From Megalonaias nervosa (taxonomy: Eukaryota > Mollusca > Bivalvia > Unionida > Unionidae): a DNA stretch of 64,000 bases. The stretch lies in the NCBI GenBank assembly GCA_016617855.1, contig JAECUM010003680.1:1-64000 (forward strand), in the 5' to 3' direction. The notes beneath the pieces are model-generated. The model had not been told where the DNA came from. It worked only from the letters and a program-made list of their open reading frames with translations, and did not search any database. Position numbers and translations under genes: made by a program. This document shows, piece by piece, positions 58,501 through 64,000 of the stretch (its first letter is position 1; every line of letters begins with the position of its first letter).

Positions 58501-60625
58501 CCAATCTGCTTAGAATATGCTATTCACCTAATGATTTTATTGATCAACTTTATTGATGAATATGTCAAAGGCAAAATGGTCAAATTGGCTTATTGATTAT
58601 AAAATAACACATACACACATTAAAATCACAGTATAGCACTTACTGAATAAGAATGTTAAAGAAAATCTATTAATTTTGAACTTTTTCCAGTCTTTTGGAA
58701 GACAATACTGTTGTTTGCAATAAAATAGAAGAACTGTATATCATCTTGATGGGGCTTTGAGTGTTTCATATCTAATTGAAAGGGATTGGGTATCTGTTTA
58801 TAATCATTTGGGCAATCTGAATGCGAAGATGATTACCATAAACTGCACTCCCCTTCCTCTCCAAAACAGAATGCATACAAGGATTGACCGGTAAAATCTG
58901 ATAACATATTCTCTTCGAGTCTCCTGTAAAGTTTTATATTGTACATTTTATCATGTATAATGACAAATTGTATATTTAATTCGGTGGGCTGTCCAAACTA
59001 AGAGGTTTCTTGGCCAAAAGGATTATATATATTTTGCTGATGGGAAAATCTATATGCATTTGTGGTGCATAACTAACTATTTATCAGCAATATTGGATTA
59101 TTCCCTGATGATTCAGGGTCCACCCATATGTTAGAAGAAAAAAGCTTTATTTTTGCAAATTTGTAAGAAAGGATCGTCCTTAATTCTGGTTTAAGTTGTT
59201 GATTTTAAATAATTCTGTGATGATCATCACCATTGTCATTATCAACACCATGCTCGTCTGTCCAGCCATTATCCATCCATAACTCTCTCTCTCATACATT
59301 GCTGGGTGGAAACTCACCAAAATGTCAAAGGTAATAAGCCAAGATTTTAGCCACTTTGGAGAAAGGTATATTTTTTGCCCCCCCCTCCCCAGTTATGTGA
59401 TAAGGGCTCGTTCTCAGAAACAAAGAAAAGAGTGAAAGCCAACAAGCTTTGTATATTTTAACAAAATAATTTATTTTCCTAGAAAACAATTTAAAAATTG
59501 GTAAATAGGACTTACGGTTTGTGAATATAATCCAAAATTTAATCCTAAGAATGAAAAACACAAGTCCTATCACTTAATAGTTCTATTAGAATCCAAGTTT
59601 GAATCTCGACGACACACAAATATGGAAGGCGATGACGTCAGATGTGGTCCAATGTACAAATATCAACAATTCCTCAATTGAATCTCAGTCTTTGTTTCCG
59701 AATAATTCCAGAATAAATTTCCATGAATATCTTTCAGAATTTTTTATAAGAAAGTCAACTTGTTGAGTTTCCAGGAGAATAAATTATTAAATCCAAAAAT
59801 CAGATGAAAAATAAACAATCTGGCAACAAATAAAAATAACACCTTGTTCCTTCAAGATGTTAAAACGACTCTGCCAGAAGAATATTAAGAATGCGTATTT
59901 AAACCCCCAAAACATCATTTCAAGTCTCACGAGATGGGTCATGTGGTCTCTTACTACAAGAAAACTATCACGTACGCCAGTGTAACCCCACTTAAAGCCA
60001 ATCACAAAAAAGCGTTGTTTACACATGGTGATCACGCAATCAAAGTATGGCCCTAATACTGACCAATCATTTTAACTGCCTGTTTACGAAGTTCCCAACC
60101 TAAGACAAACTAGGTTAACCAAAAATAATTCTCATGTAACACTTCTATGTCTTAAACAAACAACACTTGCTAAAAGAAAACATCGAACTACTGAAAAAGA
60201 ACTTTGAATCCCTTCAATAATCATTACAATAAAATGTAATGAAGCAAAAATAAAATAAAAAAGAATTTTAAAACAAACACACAAGCAGTTTAATTACATA
60301 TACGTAACACCCCTCTTTTCCCAGGTTTCCAGGGTGGGAGTTGGCTGTTAAATACACAAAAATTGCAAAGACTGATGTTCCTGAATATTTCTTGACCAGA
60401 CTCTTAACATCCAGACATAACATGACTCATATGTATGGAATAAGAGGATATGTATGGGGATTATCCATTTCAAGCCATGGAATTTGCTCTTACTATTGTT
60501 ATTATTATTTCAGGGGCCAACAACTAGCTCAGCAAATGCAGCAGCAGAATCCAGAATTAGTAGAACAATTGAAACGACAGTTCAAGCAGTCAGATAATAA
60601 ACCACCTGGTTCAGGAGGTAAGTGA
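10090..60625 (+). CDS. SGTA: SGTA/SGTB orthologue: small glutamine-rich TPR co-chaperone (10 coding exons, introns between)
   Basis: Ten exons join in consistent phase: 10090-10189, 12350-12468, 13769-13850, 37348-37447, 40519-40623, 47920-48058, 54467-54547, 57661-57698, 58225-58353 and 60514-60625. They give 334 residues (vertebrate SGTA is about 313). SGTA is a cytosolic homodimer that hands tail-anchored and mislocalised membrane proteins between the GET/TRC and BAG6 machinery and binds Hsp70/Hsp90 tails. Residues 1-70 resemble the dimerisation domain. TPR1-3 span about 97-202. The five two-carboxylate-clamp residues K98, N102, N133, K163 and R167 are all present with the spacing seen in Hop. 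An NNP-type Met-rich segment (about 216-265), a Gly/Ser tract and a Gln-rich tail follow. All introns are GT-AG. Introns total about 49.5 kb and are crowded with transposons. Confidence 0.93.
10190..12349. other. SGTA intron 1
   Basis: Non-coding, AT-rich; I recognise no element or repeat in it. The open frames on either strand are short and resemble nothing. Confidence 0.6.
12350..12468 (+). CDS. SGTA: SGTA coding exon 2
   Basis: Acceptor TTTGTATAG before 12350, donor GAG|GTGAGT after 12468. It completes codon 34 and encodes residues 35-73. [10 protein letters not shown] is the second conserved helix of the dimerisation domain (vertebrate equivalent AIQCLETAFG); the variable linker follows. 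Confidence 0.92.
12653..12870. repeat. Degenerate tandem array, about six units of 31-38 bp
   Basis: The core GTTCTAAAAATGGGG(G)TGT followed by a G-rich stretch and GCAATGAAG recurs with length variation, 185 bp after exon 2. Confidence 0.85.
12871..13768. other. SGTA intron 2, remainder
   Basis: About 13080-13260 holds a degenerate unit with GAATCTTGTTATCACTGCTCC, TTTTATCAGAAGACTTCTTTTG and TAGTTGGTCCTAAATG, the same family that forms arrays at 30.9-31.6 and 52.07-53.52 kb. Nothing else is recognised. Confidence 0.6.
13769..13850 (+). CDS. SGTA: SGTA coding exon 3
   Basis: Acceptor TTTCTTTCAG before 13769, donor AAAG|GTAATA. It encodes residues 74-100 and the first base of G101: an acidic linker, then QAEALKNK, the start of TPR1. 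K98 is the first clamp residue. Confidence 0.9.
15282..15612 (+). mobile_element. tRNA-derived SINE, MetaSINE-like, copy 2
   Basis: This is the best preserved head: box A TGGCATAGTGGTTAGAG near 15293 and box B GGTTTGAACCC near 15339. The shared central domain and the tail AAAGCTACGTTAAAAATC plus (AC)n follow. Confidence 0.85.
17527..17750 (+). mobile_element. MetaSINE-like copy 3, 5' truncated
   Basis: It starts inside the central domain (GCTGCCTCACTTGGCGCTCAG) and keeps the 3' tail AAAGCTACGTTAAAAATCG. The tRNA-like head is missing. Confidence 0.8.
18143..20344 (+). mobile_element. pogo/Tigger-type DNA transposon, decayed
   Basis: Terminal inverted repeats of about 27 bp (left CCATGTTTACCTTATATATT then GGGACAC; right end is the complement with five or so mismatches) are flanked by TA on both sides (18141-18142 and 20345-20346). 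Inside, the plus strand at about 19850-20140 keeps a pogo/jerky-type DDE core: INMDE, then VYFD, PGWT and, in another frame, [12 protein letters not shown] and a LRKLK segment. Stops and frameshifts interrupt it. The element is 2.2 kb. Confidence 0.8.
18575..19866. repeat. Internal tandem duplication inside the pogo-type element
   Basis: A segment starting GAGAGGGAAATAATCAAC at 18583 recurs at 19348, and both continue for about 400 bp. The downstream part AAATAAAATCATTTGATGAA also occurs twice, near 19290 and 19810. Copy one holds roughly 250 bp more than copy two. A motif with AAAGCAAGCC appears three times (about 18965, 19055 and 19735). Confidence 0.8.
20927..20992. repeat. (CATA)n microsatellite
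   Basis: About 16 tetranucleotide units with one interruption. Confidence 0.95.
21424..21620 (+). mobile_element. tRNA-derived SINE, third type
   Basis: A tRNA-like head has a weak box A (GGTTGCTCAGTTGCTAGCA) and a box B (GTTTGATACC). A short body follows and ends in an A/C-rich tail with CAACAAAAAACAAATCCAAC. Confidence 0.5.
21880..23215. repeat. Degenerate tandem array plus a recent 117-bp duplication
   Basis: A motif of about 60-75 bp recurs many times with heavy divergence: GGAAAGAAGTTGATATACTG, TTTTCCATTACTG, then TTTTAGATGTGGTTTTCA. Within it, 22784-22900 and 22901-23017 are nearly identical 117-bp copies. Confidence 0.8.
23216..23477 (-). mobile_element. tRNA-derived SINE, second family, minus strand
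   Basis: Read on the minus strand it starts GGGGCCCCGAGTGACCAAG, then box A (ACCAAGTGGTCTAAAG), box B (GGTTCGAGTCTC, near 23390), a body, and a tail that ends in a CAA repeat (23219-23240 as TTG on the plus strand). It is inserted in the degenerate array. A plus-strand relative is at 53535. Confidence 0.85.
23478..24200. repeat. Degenerate intronic repeat units
   Basis: About 23640-23870 carries ACTCCTCCTGAATGGATGGT and related motifs of the 52-kb family. About 23940-24140 carries AAATTTGACAGAAAGCA and GGTCTTTCAAG motifs of the 39-kb family. Confidence 0.6.
24561..24630. repeat. 35-bp perfect tandem duplication
   Basis: GCAGTGTGGTAAAGGCACTC through TATATT occurs at 24561 and again at 24596. 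Confidence 0.95.
27089..28763. mobile_element. Non-autonomous DNA transposon, CAGTAGTCCCC termini
   Basis: The left end CAGTAGTCCCC (27089) and right end GGGGACTACTG (to 28763) are inverted and are flanked by TA (27087-27088 and 28764-28765). Matching GGCCACCC segments lie just inside both ends. CAGT-type ends with TA duplications are typical of pogo/Tigger relatives. No transposase core is visible in 1.68 kb. GTGAGGGGTA occurs three times near the right end (28422, 28592 and 28661). Confidence 0.75.
29374..29626 (+). mobile_element. MetaSINE-like copy 4, head truncated
   Basis: It begins just after where box B would be (CGAGTCATACCAAAGACTTA) and runs through the central domain to AAAGCTACATTAAAAATCC and a short (AC)n. 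Confidence 0.8.
29780..30360. repeat. Degenerate repeat units, TTGAGATTAAGG family
   Basis: Motifs ACTTGAGATTAAGG(G)ATGAAACTTA, CATCATCA(C/T)T and CCTGTCTTCAAGGTCA-like segments recur at intervals of very roughly 150 bp. Confidence 0.5.
30840..31620. repeat. Degenerate repeat units, GGTGGCCATCTTGAAA family
   Basis: Repeated motifs are TGGTGGCCATCTTGAAA, GCTACTCATCCT or similar, and AAAGACTTCTTATGAT. This is the same family as the longer array at 52.07-53.52 kb. Confidence 0.65.
32041..32160. repeat. 50-bp-arm inverted repeat with 20-bp loop
   Basis: Arm 1 (32041-32090, starting AATCTGAGTTTCCTTTGACC) pairs with arm 2 (32111-32160, ending AAACTCAGATT) with about five mismatches in 50. The transcript of either strand would fold into one long hairpin. 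Confidence 0.9.
32868..33318. repeat. 27-bp minisatellite, about 17 units
   Basis: The unit is TTTCAGTCAAGTTGAAAATG plus GTTATAA, with substitutions but almost no indels. Because 27 is a multiple of three, several frames stay open on both strands; these are repeat-derived, not genes. Confidence 0.95.
33820..33895. repeat. 19-bp tandem array, four units
   Basis: TTAGAAAGAATGGGCTGTA alternates with a one-base variant (GAATGAATG), giving a 38-bp higher-order unit twice. Confidence 0.9.
34153..34575. repeat. Tandem array of about 45-bp units, about nine
   Basis: Unit: AGACAGCTTGCTTGGAATCA, then GGAAGAACATG, then CTTTGTGATGATA. Units diverge by roughly 10-20%. Confidence 0.9.
34765..34798. repeat. 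(TA)n microsatellite
   Basis: About 17 TA dinucleotides. Confidence 0.95.
35840..36640. repeat. Degenerate array, about 165-bp units, TCAAGGTCA-bearing
   Basis: Five units share ATAGATTTTC..CAT.., AATCATTATGAAGC..AAGA, TTCATTCTGTG, and GACCTTTAAGTCAAGGTCAC. Spacing of the AAATCATTATGA-type motif is about 165 bp. Confidence 0.7.
37348..37447 (+). CDS. SGTA: SGTA coding exon 4 (TPR1)
   Basis: Acceptor CATTTCAG before 37348, donor ACAG|GTATGA. It encodes residues 101-133 and part of R134. It holds G101-N102, the TPR1 helices ([12 protein letters not shown]) and the AVYYCN turn. N102 and N133 are clamp residues. Confidence 0.95.
37488..37550. repeat. Compound (TA)n/(CATA)n microsatellite
   Basis: It starts 41 bp after the exon 4 donor site, so length variation here lies close to a splice site. 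Confidence 0.95.
37551..39230. other. SGTA intron 4, first part
   Basis: AT-rich, with a (TG)n-type microsatellite at 38861-38922. No gene or element recognised. Confidence 0.6.
38861..38922. repeat. (TATG)n/(TG)n microsatellite
   Basis: Compound run of GTAT and GT units. Confidence 0.95.
39260..40110. repeat. Degenerate array, about 130-bp units, TTTGACAGAAAGCATC family
   Basis: About seven units share a motif like GAATTTGACC..GACAGAAAGCATC, then GCATGA.GG(T)CTTTCA, ATGCTGATC and AAAATAGAAAAACCTTTAAATGA. Divergence is high. Confidence 0.7.
40212..40490. repeat. 94-bp tandem array, three units
   Basis: ATTGATATGTTTGATTTAAA starts at 40212, 40306 and 40400. The units are almost identical; the third is shortened. 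The array ends about 30 bp before exon 5. Confidence 0.95.
40519..40623 (+). CDS. SGTA: SGTA coding exon 5 (TPR2)
   Basis: Acceptor CCTTTTCAG before 40519, donor GG|GTGAGT. It completes R134 and encodes residues 135-168, with the signature [17 protein letters not shown] and YSKAYGRM. K163 and R167 complete the carboxylate clamp. Confidence 0.95.
41752..42250. repeat. Tandem duplication, 255-bp unit
   Basis: TGTGAAATTTTAAGAGGAAC at 41762 recurs at 42017, and the match continues to CAATATTTCCAGTAGT(A/G)TTG. Within each copy, CTTGAATG(A/T)GCTGATGT is itself repeated. Confidence 0.9.
42713..45245 (-). mobile_element. MULE-type DNA transposon (FLYWCH/MULE), decayed
   Basis: Both ends carry runs of a GGACAAAATG-like motif in opposite orientation (about 42716-42850 and 45168-45242). 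They align as imperfect terminal inverted repeats of about 75 bp. CTCTAAA lies just outside each end (42706-42712 and 45246-45252), a possible remnant of the 8-11-bp duplication typical of MULEs. A transposase relic lies inside on the minus strand. Confidence 0.75.
43015..44250 (-). pseudogene. FLYWCH/MULE transposase relic
   Basis: Minus-strand fragments in shifting frames follow the order of FLYWCH-MULE proteins. A stretch with VEAE..ARANMK near 44100 matches the region after the FLYWCH finger. [19 protein letters not shown] then VDRTFRV (about 43810-43870) is the first DDE segment. FYILLSA and [16 protein letters not shown] with [10 protein letters not shown] (about 43560-43720) are the second. 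[18 protein letters not shown] (about 43130-43190) and a YLGDIV..NINVVVH end near 43030 complete it. Stop codons and several one-base shifts break it, so it is not functional. Confidence 0.75.
45489..45614 (+). other. Short ATG-led open frame, unrecognised
   Basis: AAAATGGCGG, a good start context, opens 41 codons ([16 protein letters not shown]...) that end in TAG. An ACCAAT motif lies about 80 bp upstream. Similar-looking codons continue downstream in broken frames. It may be the first part of a decayed gene or element. I do not recognise the family. Confidence 0.25.
47403..47455 (+). other. Possible cryptic first exon
   Basis: An ATG in a fair context (AAAATGG) opens 17 codons and part of another up to a donor-like TTGG|GTAAGA. 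ATTGG boxes lie about 200 bp upstream. It sits 0.5 kb before SGTA exon 6 and could be an alternative start, a nested gene or chance. The frame does not match any known SGTA sequence. Confidence 0.15.
47920..48058 (+). CDS. SGTA: SGTA coding exon 6 (TPR3)
   Basis: Acceptor TTAATTGCAG before 47920, donor GCT|GTAAGT. It completes G169 and encodes residues 170-215. It holds TPR3 ([18 protein letters not shown]) and the capping helix ([12 protein letters not shown]), strongly like vertebrate SGTA. Confidence 0.95.
50868..50999. repeat. 60-bp-arm inverted repeat with 12-bp loop
   Basis: Arm 1 (50868-50927, AAATGGGTAATGATTTAATA at its start) is complementary to arm 2 (50940-50999) at nearly all positions. 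The loop is TTGCCAAGGCTC. No direct repeats flank it clearly. Confidence 0.9.
52070..53520. repeat. Degenerate tandem array, about ten units of 132-170 bp
   Basis: Each unit carries TTATGATGTCTAGTTGGTCC, TAAATGAAAATGGTGCCAATCTG, ATGGCCACCATG-like, ATCTTGAAAATCTTGTTATT and a CTCCTGAATGGATGGTCATA segment. Counting from the TGTCTAG motif the spacings are about 138, 140, 169, 135, 146, 150, 149, 132 and 150 bp. Confidence 0.8.
53535..53781 (+). mobile_element. tRNA-derived SINE, second family, plus strand
   Basis: Head GGGGCCCCAGGTGGCCAAG with box A (GGCCAAGTGGTCTCAAG) and box B (GGTTCCAAGTCTC, near 53594). Body, then GGCATTAAACCTCAATTC and a CAA-rich tail. It is inserted in the last unit of the degenerate array. 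Confidence 0.85.
54467..54547 (+). CDS. SGTA: SGTA coding exon 7
   Basis: Acceptor ATTTACAG before 54467, donor ATG|GTGAGT. Encodes residues 216-242: [10 protein letters not shown] then [15 protein letters not shown], the NNP-type segment conserved in SGT proteins. Confidence 0.93.
55307..55523. mobile_element. TA-flanked foldback MITE
   Basis: Left arm 55307-55345 (CCATATATACTTCCTTGTAA...) is the inverse of right arm 55485-55523 with about six mismatches in 39. TA lies outside both ends. The CCATATATAC end recalls the CCATATTTATC end of the pogo-type element at 18143-20344. 217 bp, no coding. Confidence 0.75.
56432..57330. repeat. Minisatellite, 50-bp core units expanding to about 65 bp
   Basis: Core GGATGACTTTGATAATGAGC, AAAATCTACATGTACTGATG, TGGTGATCTT. 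Five to six near-identical 50-bp units lie at about 56490-56740. Longer units with an added ATCTTACATTTGATCATG follow. About 15 units in all, ending 330 bp before exon 8. Confidence 0.95.
57661..57698 (+). CDS. SGTA: SGTA coding exon 8 (38 bp)
   Basis: Acceptor TTAATTACAG, donor AAAT|GTAAGT. Encodes residues 243-254 and two bases of M255: [12 protein letters not shown], matching the SGT Met/Gln segment. Too short to stand alone, but frame and flanking sites agree with both neighbours. Confidence 0.9.
57699..58224. other. SGTA intron 8
   Basis: Short AT-rich intron; no feature recognised. Confidence 0.7.
58225..58353 (+). CDS. SGTA: SGTA coding exon 9 with Gly/Ser tract
   Basis: Acceptor TTTCATTTCAG, donor AGAT|GTAAAA (a weak but usable donor). 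It encodes M255-297 and two bases of M298: MAQMMSG, a Gly/Ser tract from GGT/AGT repeats, then DGLSGLLQ, equivalent to the segment before GQQ in vertebrate SGTA. Reading on without splicing meets a TAA two bases after the donor GT. Confidence 0.88.
58258..58323. repeat. (GGT)n microsatellite inside coding exon 9
   Basis: Imperfect GGT repeats interrupted by GTT and AGC/AGT codons, in frame, coding for Gly with a few Ser and one Val. Confidence 0.95.
58354..60513. other. SGTA intron 9
   Basis: Up to about 59.33 kb nothing is recognised. 59.39-60.31 kb may be a solo LTR. The stretch 60341-60510 is open in the exon 10 frame, but it is intron, since exon 10 begins at a clear acceptor. Confidence 0.65.
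59396..60309 (-). mobile_element. Possible solo LTR, minus strand
   Basis: On the minus strand the stretch would start TGTTACGTATATG (60309). It shows two ATTGG boxes (near 60067 and 60003), a TTTAAATA-like TATA motif about 100 bp further (near 59900), and an AATAAA-type site later. No matching second copy, no CA end and no target duplication were found, so this is tentative. Confidence 0.25.
60514..60625 (+). CDS. SGTA: SGTA coding exon 10, Gln-rich C-terminus
   Basis: Acceptor TATTATTTCAG before 60514. It completes M298 and encodes [20 protein letters not shown], like vertebrate SGTA, then a basic tail ending PPGSGGK and TGA at 60623-60625. The bases GAG|GTAAGT (break after 60617) are a near-perfect donor, so the exon may instead splice to a further small exon not seen here. 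Confidence 0.88.
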
Positions 60626-61074
60626 AATTTCCAGGTAGAAATGAATTATGTTTTAATAAGAATAATAGACTTGCATGTTTTATACAGTATATAAAATGAC
60701 TTTTGTTACCTGTGTAAGAGTCCAAATTGATTACCTCATTATTACAGTTAGGCTTCTCTGCCTTCCAAATATAGCATGAATGGAGATTGCACTTGCATTC
60801 ATGACAGCATTTTTCCAAATTTCAAAGTTTGCAGGAACTGAGTAAAGTATGCTTGAAAAGTGTATGATATGAAGGAATTAAGTTATAGAGTTGGACTGTA
60901 ATTGTGCCAGGTAATGAAATTGAAGACAGGGTACAAAGCAGATAAGTCATTTCTCCTTCAAAATACCTTCCCTGATCACATTATATTAGGAATATTAGCC
61001 TGCTACCTGTGCAGAGACCACAATCCCTAGGGTTTTATTCAAAGATATTTCTTTTTCTGCAAGAAAACAGCAAA

Positions 61075-62810
61075 TTGAAACCAATCATCAGCTGGAGTCG
61101 CCTCTCCTTTCGATGGGACGAGTATGCTGTCAGTCTCGATCTGATGGATATATATTTTTACATCCCTATCAACCCTGTGTCATGAACATTTTCTGTCTTT
61201 GCTTACTGTGACACTTTATCAGTGCAAAGTTCTCCATTGGGCCTCAACATCAGCCCTTGGGATTTTACCGAGATAGTGGATTACATCATCACTCTGTTCA
61301 GATTGACTCACCTACACATACCCGGATAACATCCTCCAGAAACGTATGCTGGTGAGATCTCTCTCTTTTATATCATCCAGGCTATCTAGTGAAGCAGGAA
61401 AAGTCAGACCTCTATCCATCCTATAATTTTGTCCATCTAAACATGAAAGTTTTAACCAACGAGAATATGTTGTGAAATCCTTGTGTTCATATAATTAGAA
61501 TTGTCAAACTCATCGAGTCCATTTCCAACAGGACTCGGAATTTAGCAAGAAAGTTTTTTGGAACTCCTTTTGCGAGCTCAATGGTGCCCCTTTTCAAGGC
61601 CCCTTGATCAAACTGCCATGATCTTGCCTGAGATTTGATTATTCCTGCATTAGTGGTGCAACCAGGTTGCAGACCATGGGAATCCCATTGGAGATGCTCC
61701 AGGCAGAAATAATGATACGTACCGATGTCAGTGCACATGGTTGGTGTGCCCACCTGCTGCTGACCTTCACTACCGTCAGTGACATGTGGGGGCCAGGGGA
61801 ACAGCCTGTACACATCAACATCCTAGAAATGAAGGCTGTTATCAATGCCTTTCGATTCTGAAAAGATCGACTCTGAGGCAAAAATGGTCCTTGTTAGGTC
61901 CGACAACTCTTCTCAAACAGGGAGGTACCAAATCACCTGACCTGTCTGTTCTGATTTGGCAGTTTCTAAATTAGTGCAACAATCTTCATACAAACAAATC
62001 AGGCATATTCCCAGCAGACTCAATATCTTGGCCAGCATTCTACCCAGAAGAGGTCAAGTCCTTCACACAGAGTGGTCTTTCCTTCAATCAGTCATGTGCA
62101 TTATGGGGGAATCTGATTATCGACCTCTTTGCAGTGAGGTGGAATCACAAGCTACACACCTTTGTCTCTCCAGTTCCAGTCCCATAAGCTTGGGCTGTGG
62201 ATGCACTGTCAATAATTTGGGAGGGGTTGTGGGCATTTGCCTCCCCTCTCGCAGTGATGAGACCAAAAATGATGTCAGAATGGCAAGATGATTCTGATAG
62301 CCTCTCTCAGATGGGACAAGTCCTGGATTGCCAATCTACTTGTTGTAGCATAAGATATGATCAGATTGATTTCGGCCAACCGGAATCTTCTCCAGCAACC
62401 ATGTTCATGCAAGATCCTGTATGCACTCTCAAGCACTACTTGAAACACACACAGACTAGTCATGACACATGCAAATGCATCTTCCTTCTGGTGTGAGCCG
62501 GAACACAGGATATCACCTCTCAAGCCCTCATTTCTTGACGGAGTTGGTTTGTACACTTGGTATACTCTGATGTCTCACCAAATTGGAATCACCTCATGAA
62601 GATTACTGCCCAGAAGCTTTGAGCCATCTCTGCAAGCCTCACCTTTGAATGCAACATTTCAGTCCAAGATATAACAGAAGCTGTTGGTTGGCATGCTGAG
62701 TCAACTTTCTTGAGACTTCATCTCAGAGATTTAGCGTTGCAGAGGAAAACCATGAATCTGGTAGGTCCAGTGGCAGCAACAGAGACAGCTACCAGACCCT
62801 TCTAGATCAG
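61075..62810 (+). pseudogene. RT-RNase H-tyrosine recombinase polyprotein relic (DIRS type)
   Basis: Plus-strand fragments in shifting frames show RT: YAVSLDLMDIYFYIPI, then LGLNISPWDFTEIVDYII (about 61120-61300). RNase H: RTDVSAHGWCAHLL and HINILEMKAVINAF (about 61700-61860). The linker typical of these proteins: VDALSIIWEGLWAFASP (about 62190-62250). The recombinase end: ISASLTFECNISVQDITEAV, then GWHAESTFLRLHLRDLALQR (about 62620-62750). The catalytic Tyr expected before LRD is His, and the HELR-type motif contains a stop. Many stops and shifts: dead. Confidence 0.78.
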
Positions 62811-62819
62811 TCAACATAG

Positions 62820-63317
62820 CCTGATAATTTCCTTGGATTTGCCATTGAAATTTTGTAGGTAAGAAGATTTCATTATGCATCTTTGTAACCGTTTGTTAGG
62901 GTCACAGGTCAAGTGACCCCAGGCTGTGTTGCTTATGTGATTAGGGGAATAGGTTATCGTTCAGTGGGGAATCCAGCTGTTGTTCCCTAGAAGGATTCCT
63001 GTGGTAGAGATTGGATGCTTAGCATCCCCTCTTCCAATAAATTATTCTCCTAACATAATGACATTGGGGAACATATTTGAAGGAGAAAACAAATTTTTAA
63101 GTAAATTATGTTTCCTCAAGAATACTTGCCCAATCACATCACTTAAAATCCCTCCCAACCACCCTGCCATGTGAGCATCTGCATTAGTATCTTGCTCAGC
63201 TAAAAACTAGTGACACCTGGTGGTGTCAAGGGAAAGTAATGTTCAAGAGTTATTGCCCTTTGTTTATTAAGCTAGAAAAAAAGACAATTTCCGTCTTTTA
63301 GTAGGGCTGGATTTGTG
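62820..63317. other. DIRS 3' non-coding region
   Basis: Follows the recombinase relic. It contains GGGTCACAGGTCAAGTGACC, the internal complementary region (63055-63145) and AT-rich sequence up to the right terminal repeat. Confidence 0.5.
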
Positions 63318-63376
63318 AGGTAGAAGGCTAATATTCCTAGTGTAATGTGATTGGGGAATGTATTCTTGGAGAAACA

Positions 63377-63513
63377 TAATTTACTTAAAAATTGATTATT
63401 CTCAACATCTCACATTTTTCTCAGAAGTATACTTTGTCACAGATTTTTCTAAAAGCAACAAGATATCTATTTTCCATAATAACACTTGTGGAGGATGCCA
63501 GAATTGGTAAAAA

Positions 63514-63552
<39 letters not shown>

Positions 63553-64000
63553 GATTTTATTTGTTCTTGATAAACTGTTGAGTTGATGTCTAATCTCACA
63601 CCGGCTCGAGATTTATTAAAATTTAGTTTTCATATTATGTACAATAAACAGGTTTCCTGCACTTTTTCCTCTGACTTATTGGCCCTAACTTAACTATCAA
63701 AAGGTACTGCTCCATGATATCAGACACATTCATGCATCATAATAGAATGCATATTGGTCATGATAATGGTTTATCAGACCTATTTTCCAGTTTTGACTTA
63801 AATACACCAAAATCTCTTGCATTGTTTCCTAAATGGCATCTGTCATGGGTGTTGACATAGTTCAGTTCAGTTAAGTTTAAACCTTTAGCCAGAACTTTGT
63901 TCATACTGCTATGATGTAGAATGTGTTTTCTGATAGTCTTAGCTTTGGTATGCTTTGTGAGTGAGTTGCATGTCCTTTCTGTGGACCCATGCTATCGCTA
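63377..64000. other. 3' flank, no gene recognised
   Basis: Contains an (AAT)n microsatellite and an ACAATAAACAG sequence near 63640 that could act as a poly(A) signal, but no SGTA terminal exon or other gene is evident. Confidence 0.5.
63515..63552. repeat. (AAT)n microsatellite
   Basis: About 12 uninterrupted units. Confidence 0.95.

Larger units (their letters stand above)
60949..63376 (+). mobile_element. DIRS-like tyrosine-recombinase retrotransposon, internally deleted
   Basis: Left terminus 60949-61009 (TTCTCC...ATCACATTATATTAGGAATATTAGCC) is inverted at 63318-63376 with about 80% identity. A second pair of matches at 63055-63145 (one in each orientation) looks like the internal complementary region of DIRS elements. 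Between them lie RT, RNase H and tyrosine-recombinase relics in that order. At about 2.4 kb it is less than half of a normal DIRS element; the gag region and the start of RT are missing. Confidence 0.75.

Noticed and set aside
60341..60510. Open frame running into SGTA exon 10
   Set aside because: A clear polypyrimidine/AG acceptor ends at 60513 and the upstream residues do not resemble SGTA; it is intron 9.
61956..62556. Several 90-110-codon frames on both strands
   Set aside because: Frame-shifted fragments of the DIRS polyprotein relic and their antisense shadows, not separate genes.

Overview
The window looks like nuclear DNA from an animal, most likely a mollusc (a bivalve is the best guess). 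It is AT-rich, has long introns with GT-AG boundaries, and carries tRNA-derived SINEs, many microsatellites and minisatellites, and several classes of decayed transposon. The species call is an inference; nothing in the sequence names the organism.

Region 1 (1-2750) is the right part of a Maverick/Polinton (adintovirus-like) integrated element that runs off the left edge. It holds an HNH-nuclease-like gene (+), a DD35E retroviral-type integrase (-), a zinc-ribbon plus parvovirus-type phospholipase A2 protein (-) and an A32/FtsK-like packaging ATPase (+). The last three frames are intact. A 258-bp unit bounded by an 18-bp perfect inverted repeat follows the ATPase. Capsid, protease and DNA polymerase genes are not in view.

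Region 2 (about 10.09-60.63 kb, + strand) is one host gene: the invertebrate orthologue of SGTA/SGTB, a small glutamine-rich TPR co-chaperone. I resolved ten coding exons whose splice phases all agree and which give a 334-residue protein. It has the N-terminal dimerisation region, three TPRs with all five carboxylate-clamp residues, an NNP/Met-rich segment and a Gln-rich tail. Exon 9 contains a GGT microsatellite that codes for a glycine tract.

The 5' flank, the introns and the 3' flank are full of mobile and repetitive DNA. These include four copies of a MetaSINE-like family and a second tRNA-derived SINE family. There is a pogo/Tigger-type element with TIRs and TA duplications (18.14-20.34 kb), and a 1.7-kb non-autonomous element starting CAGTAGTCCCC (27.09-28.76 kb). 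A FLYWCH/MULE element has TIRs made of tandem GGACAAAATG-like motifs (42.71-45.25 kb). A TA-flanked foldback MITE lies at 55.3 kb. A DIRS-like tyrosine-recombinase retrotransposon relic has inverted terminal repeats and an internal complementary region (60.95-63.38 kb). Two long near-perfect hairpins (32.04 and 50.87 kb) and several degenerate tandem arrays with monomers of about 130-170 bp are also present. Apart from the Polinton genes and SGTA I see no intact protein-coding gene; most other open frames are chance or repeat-derived.
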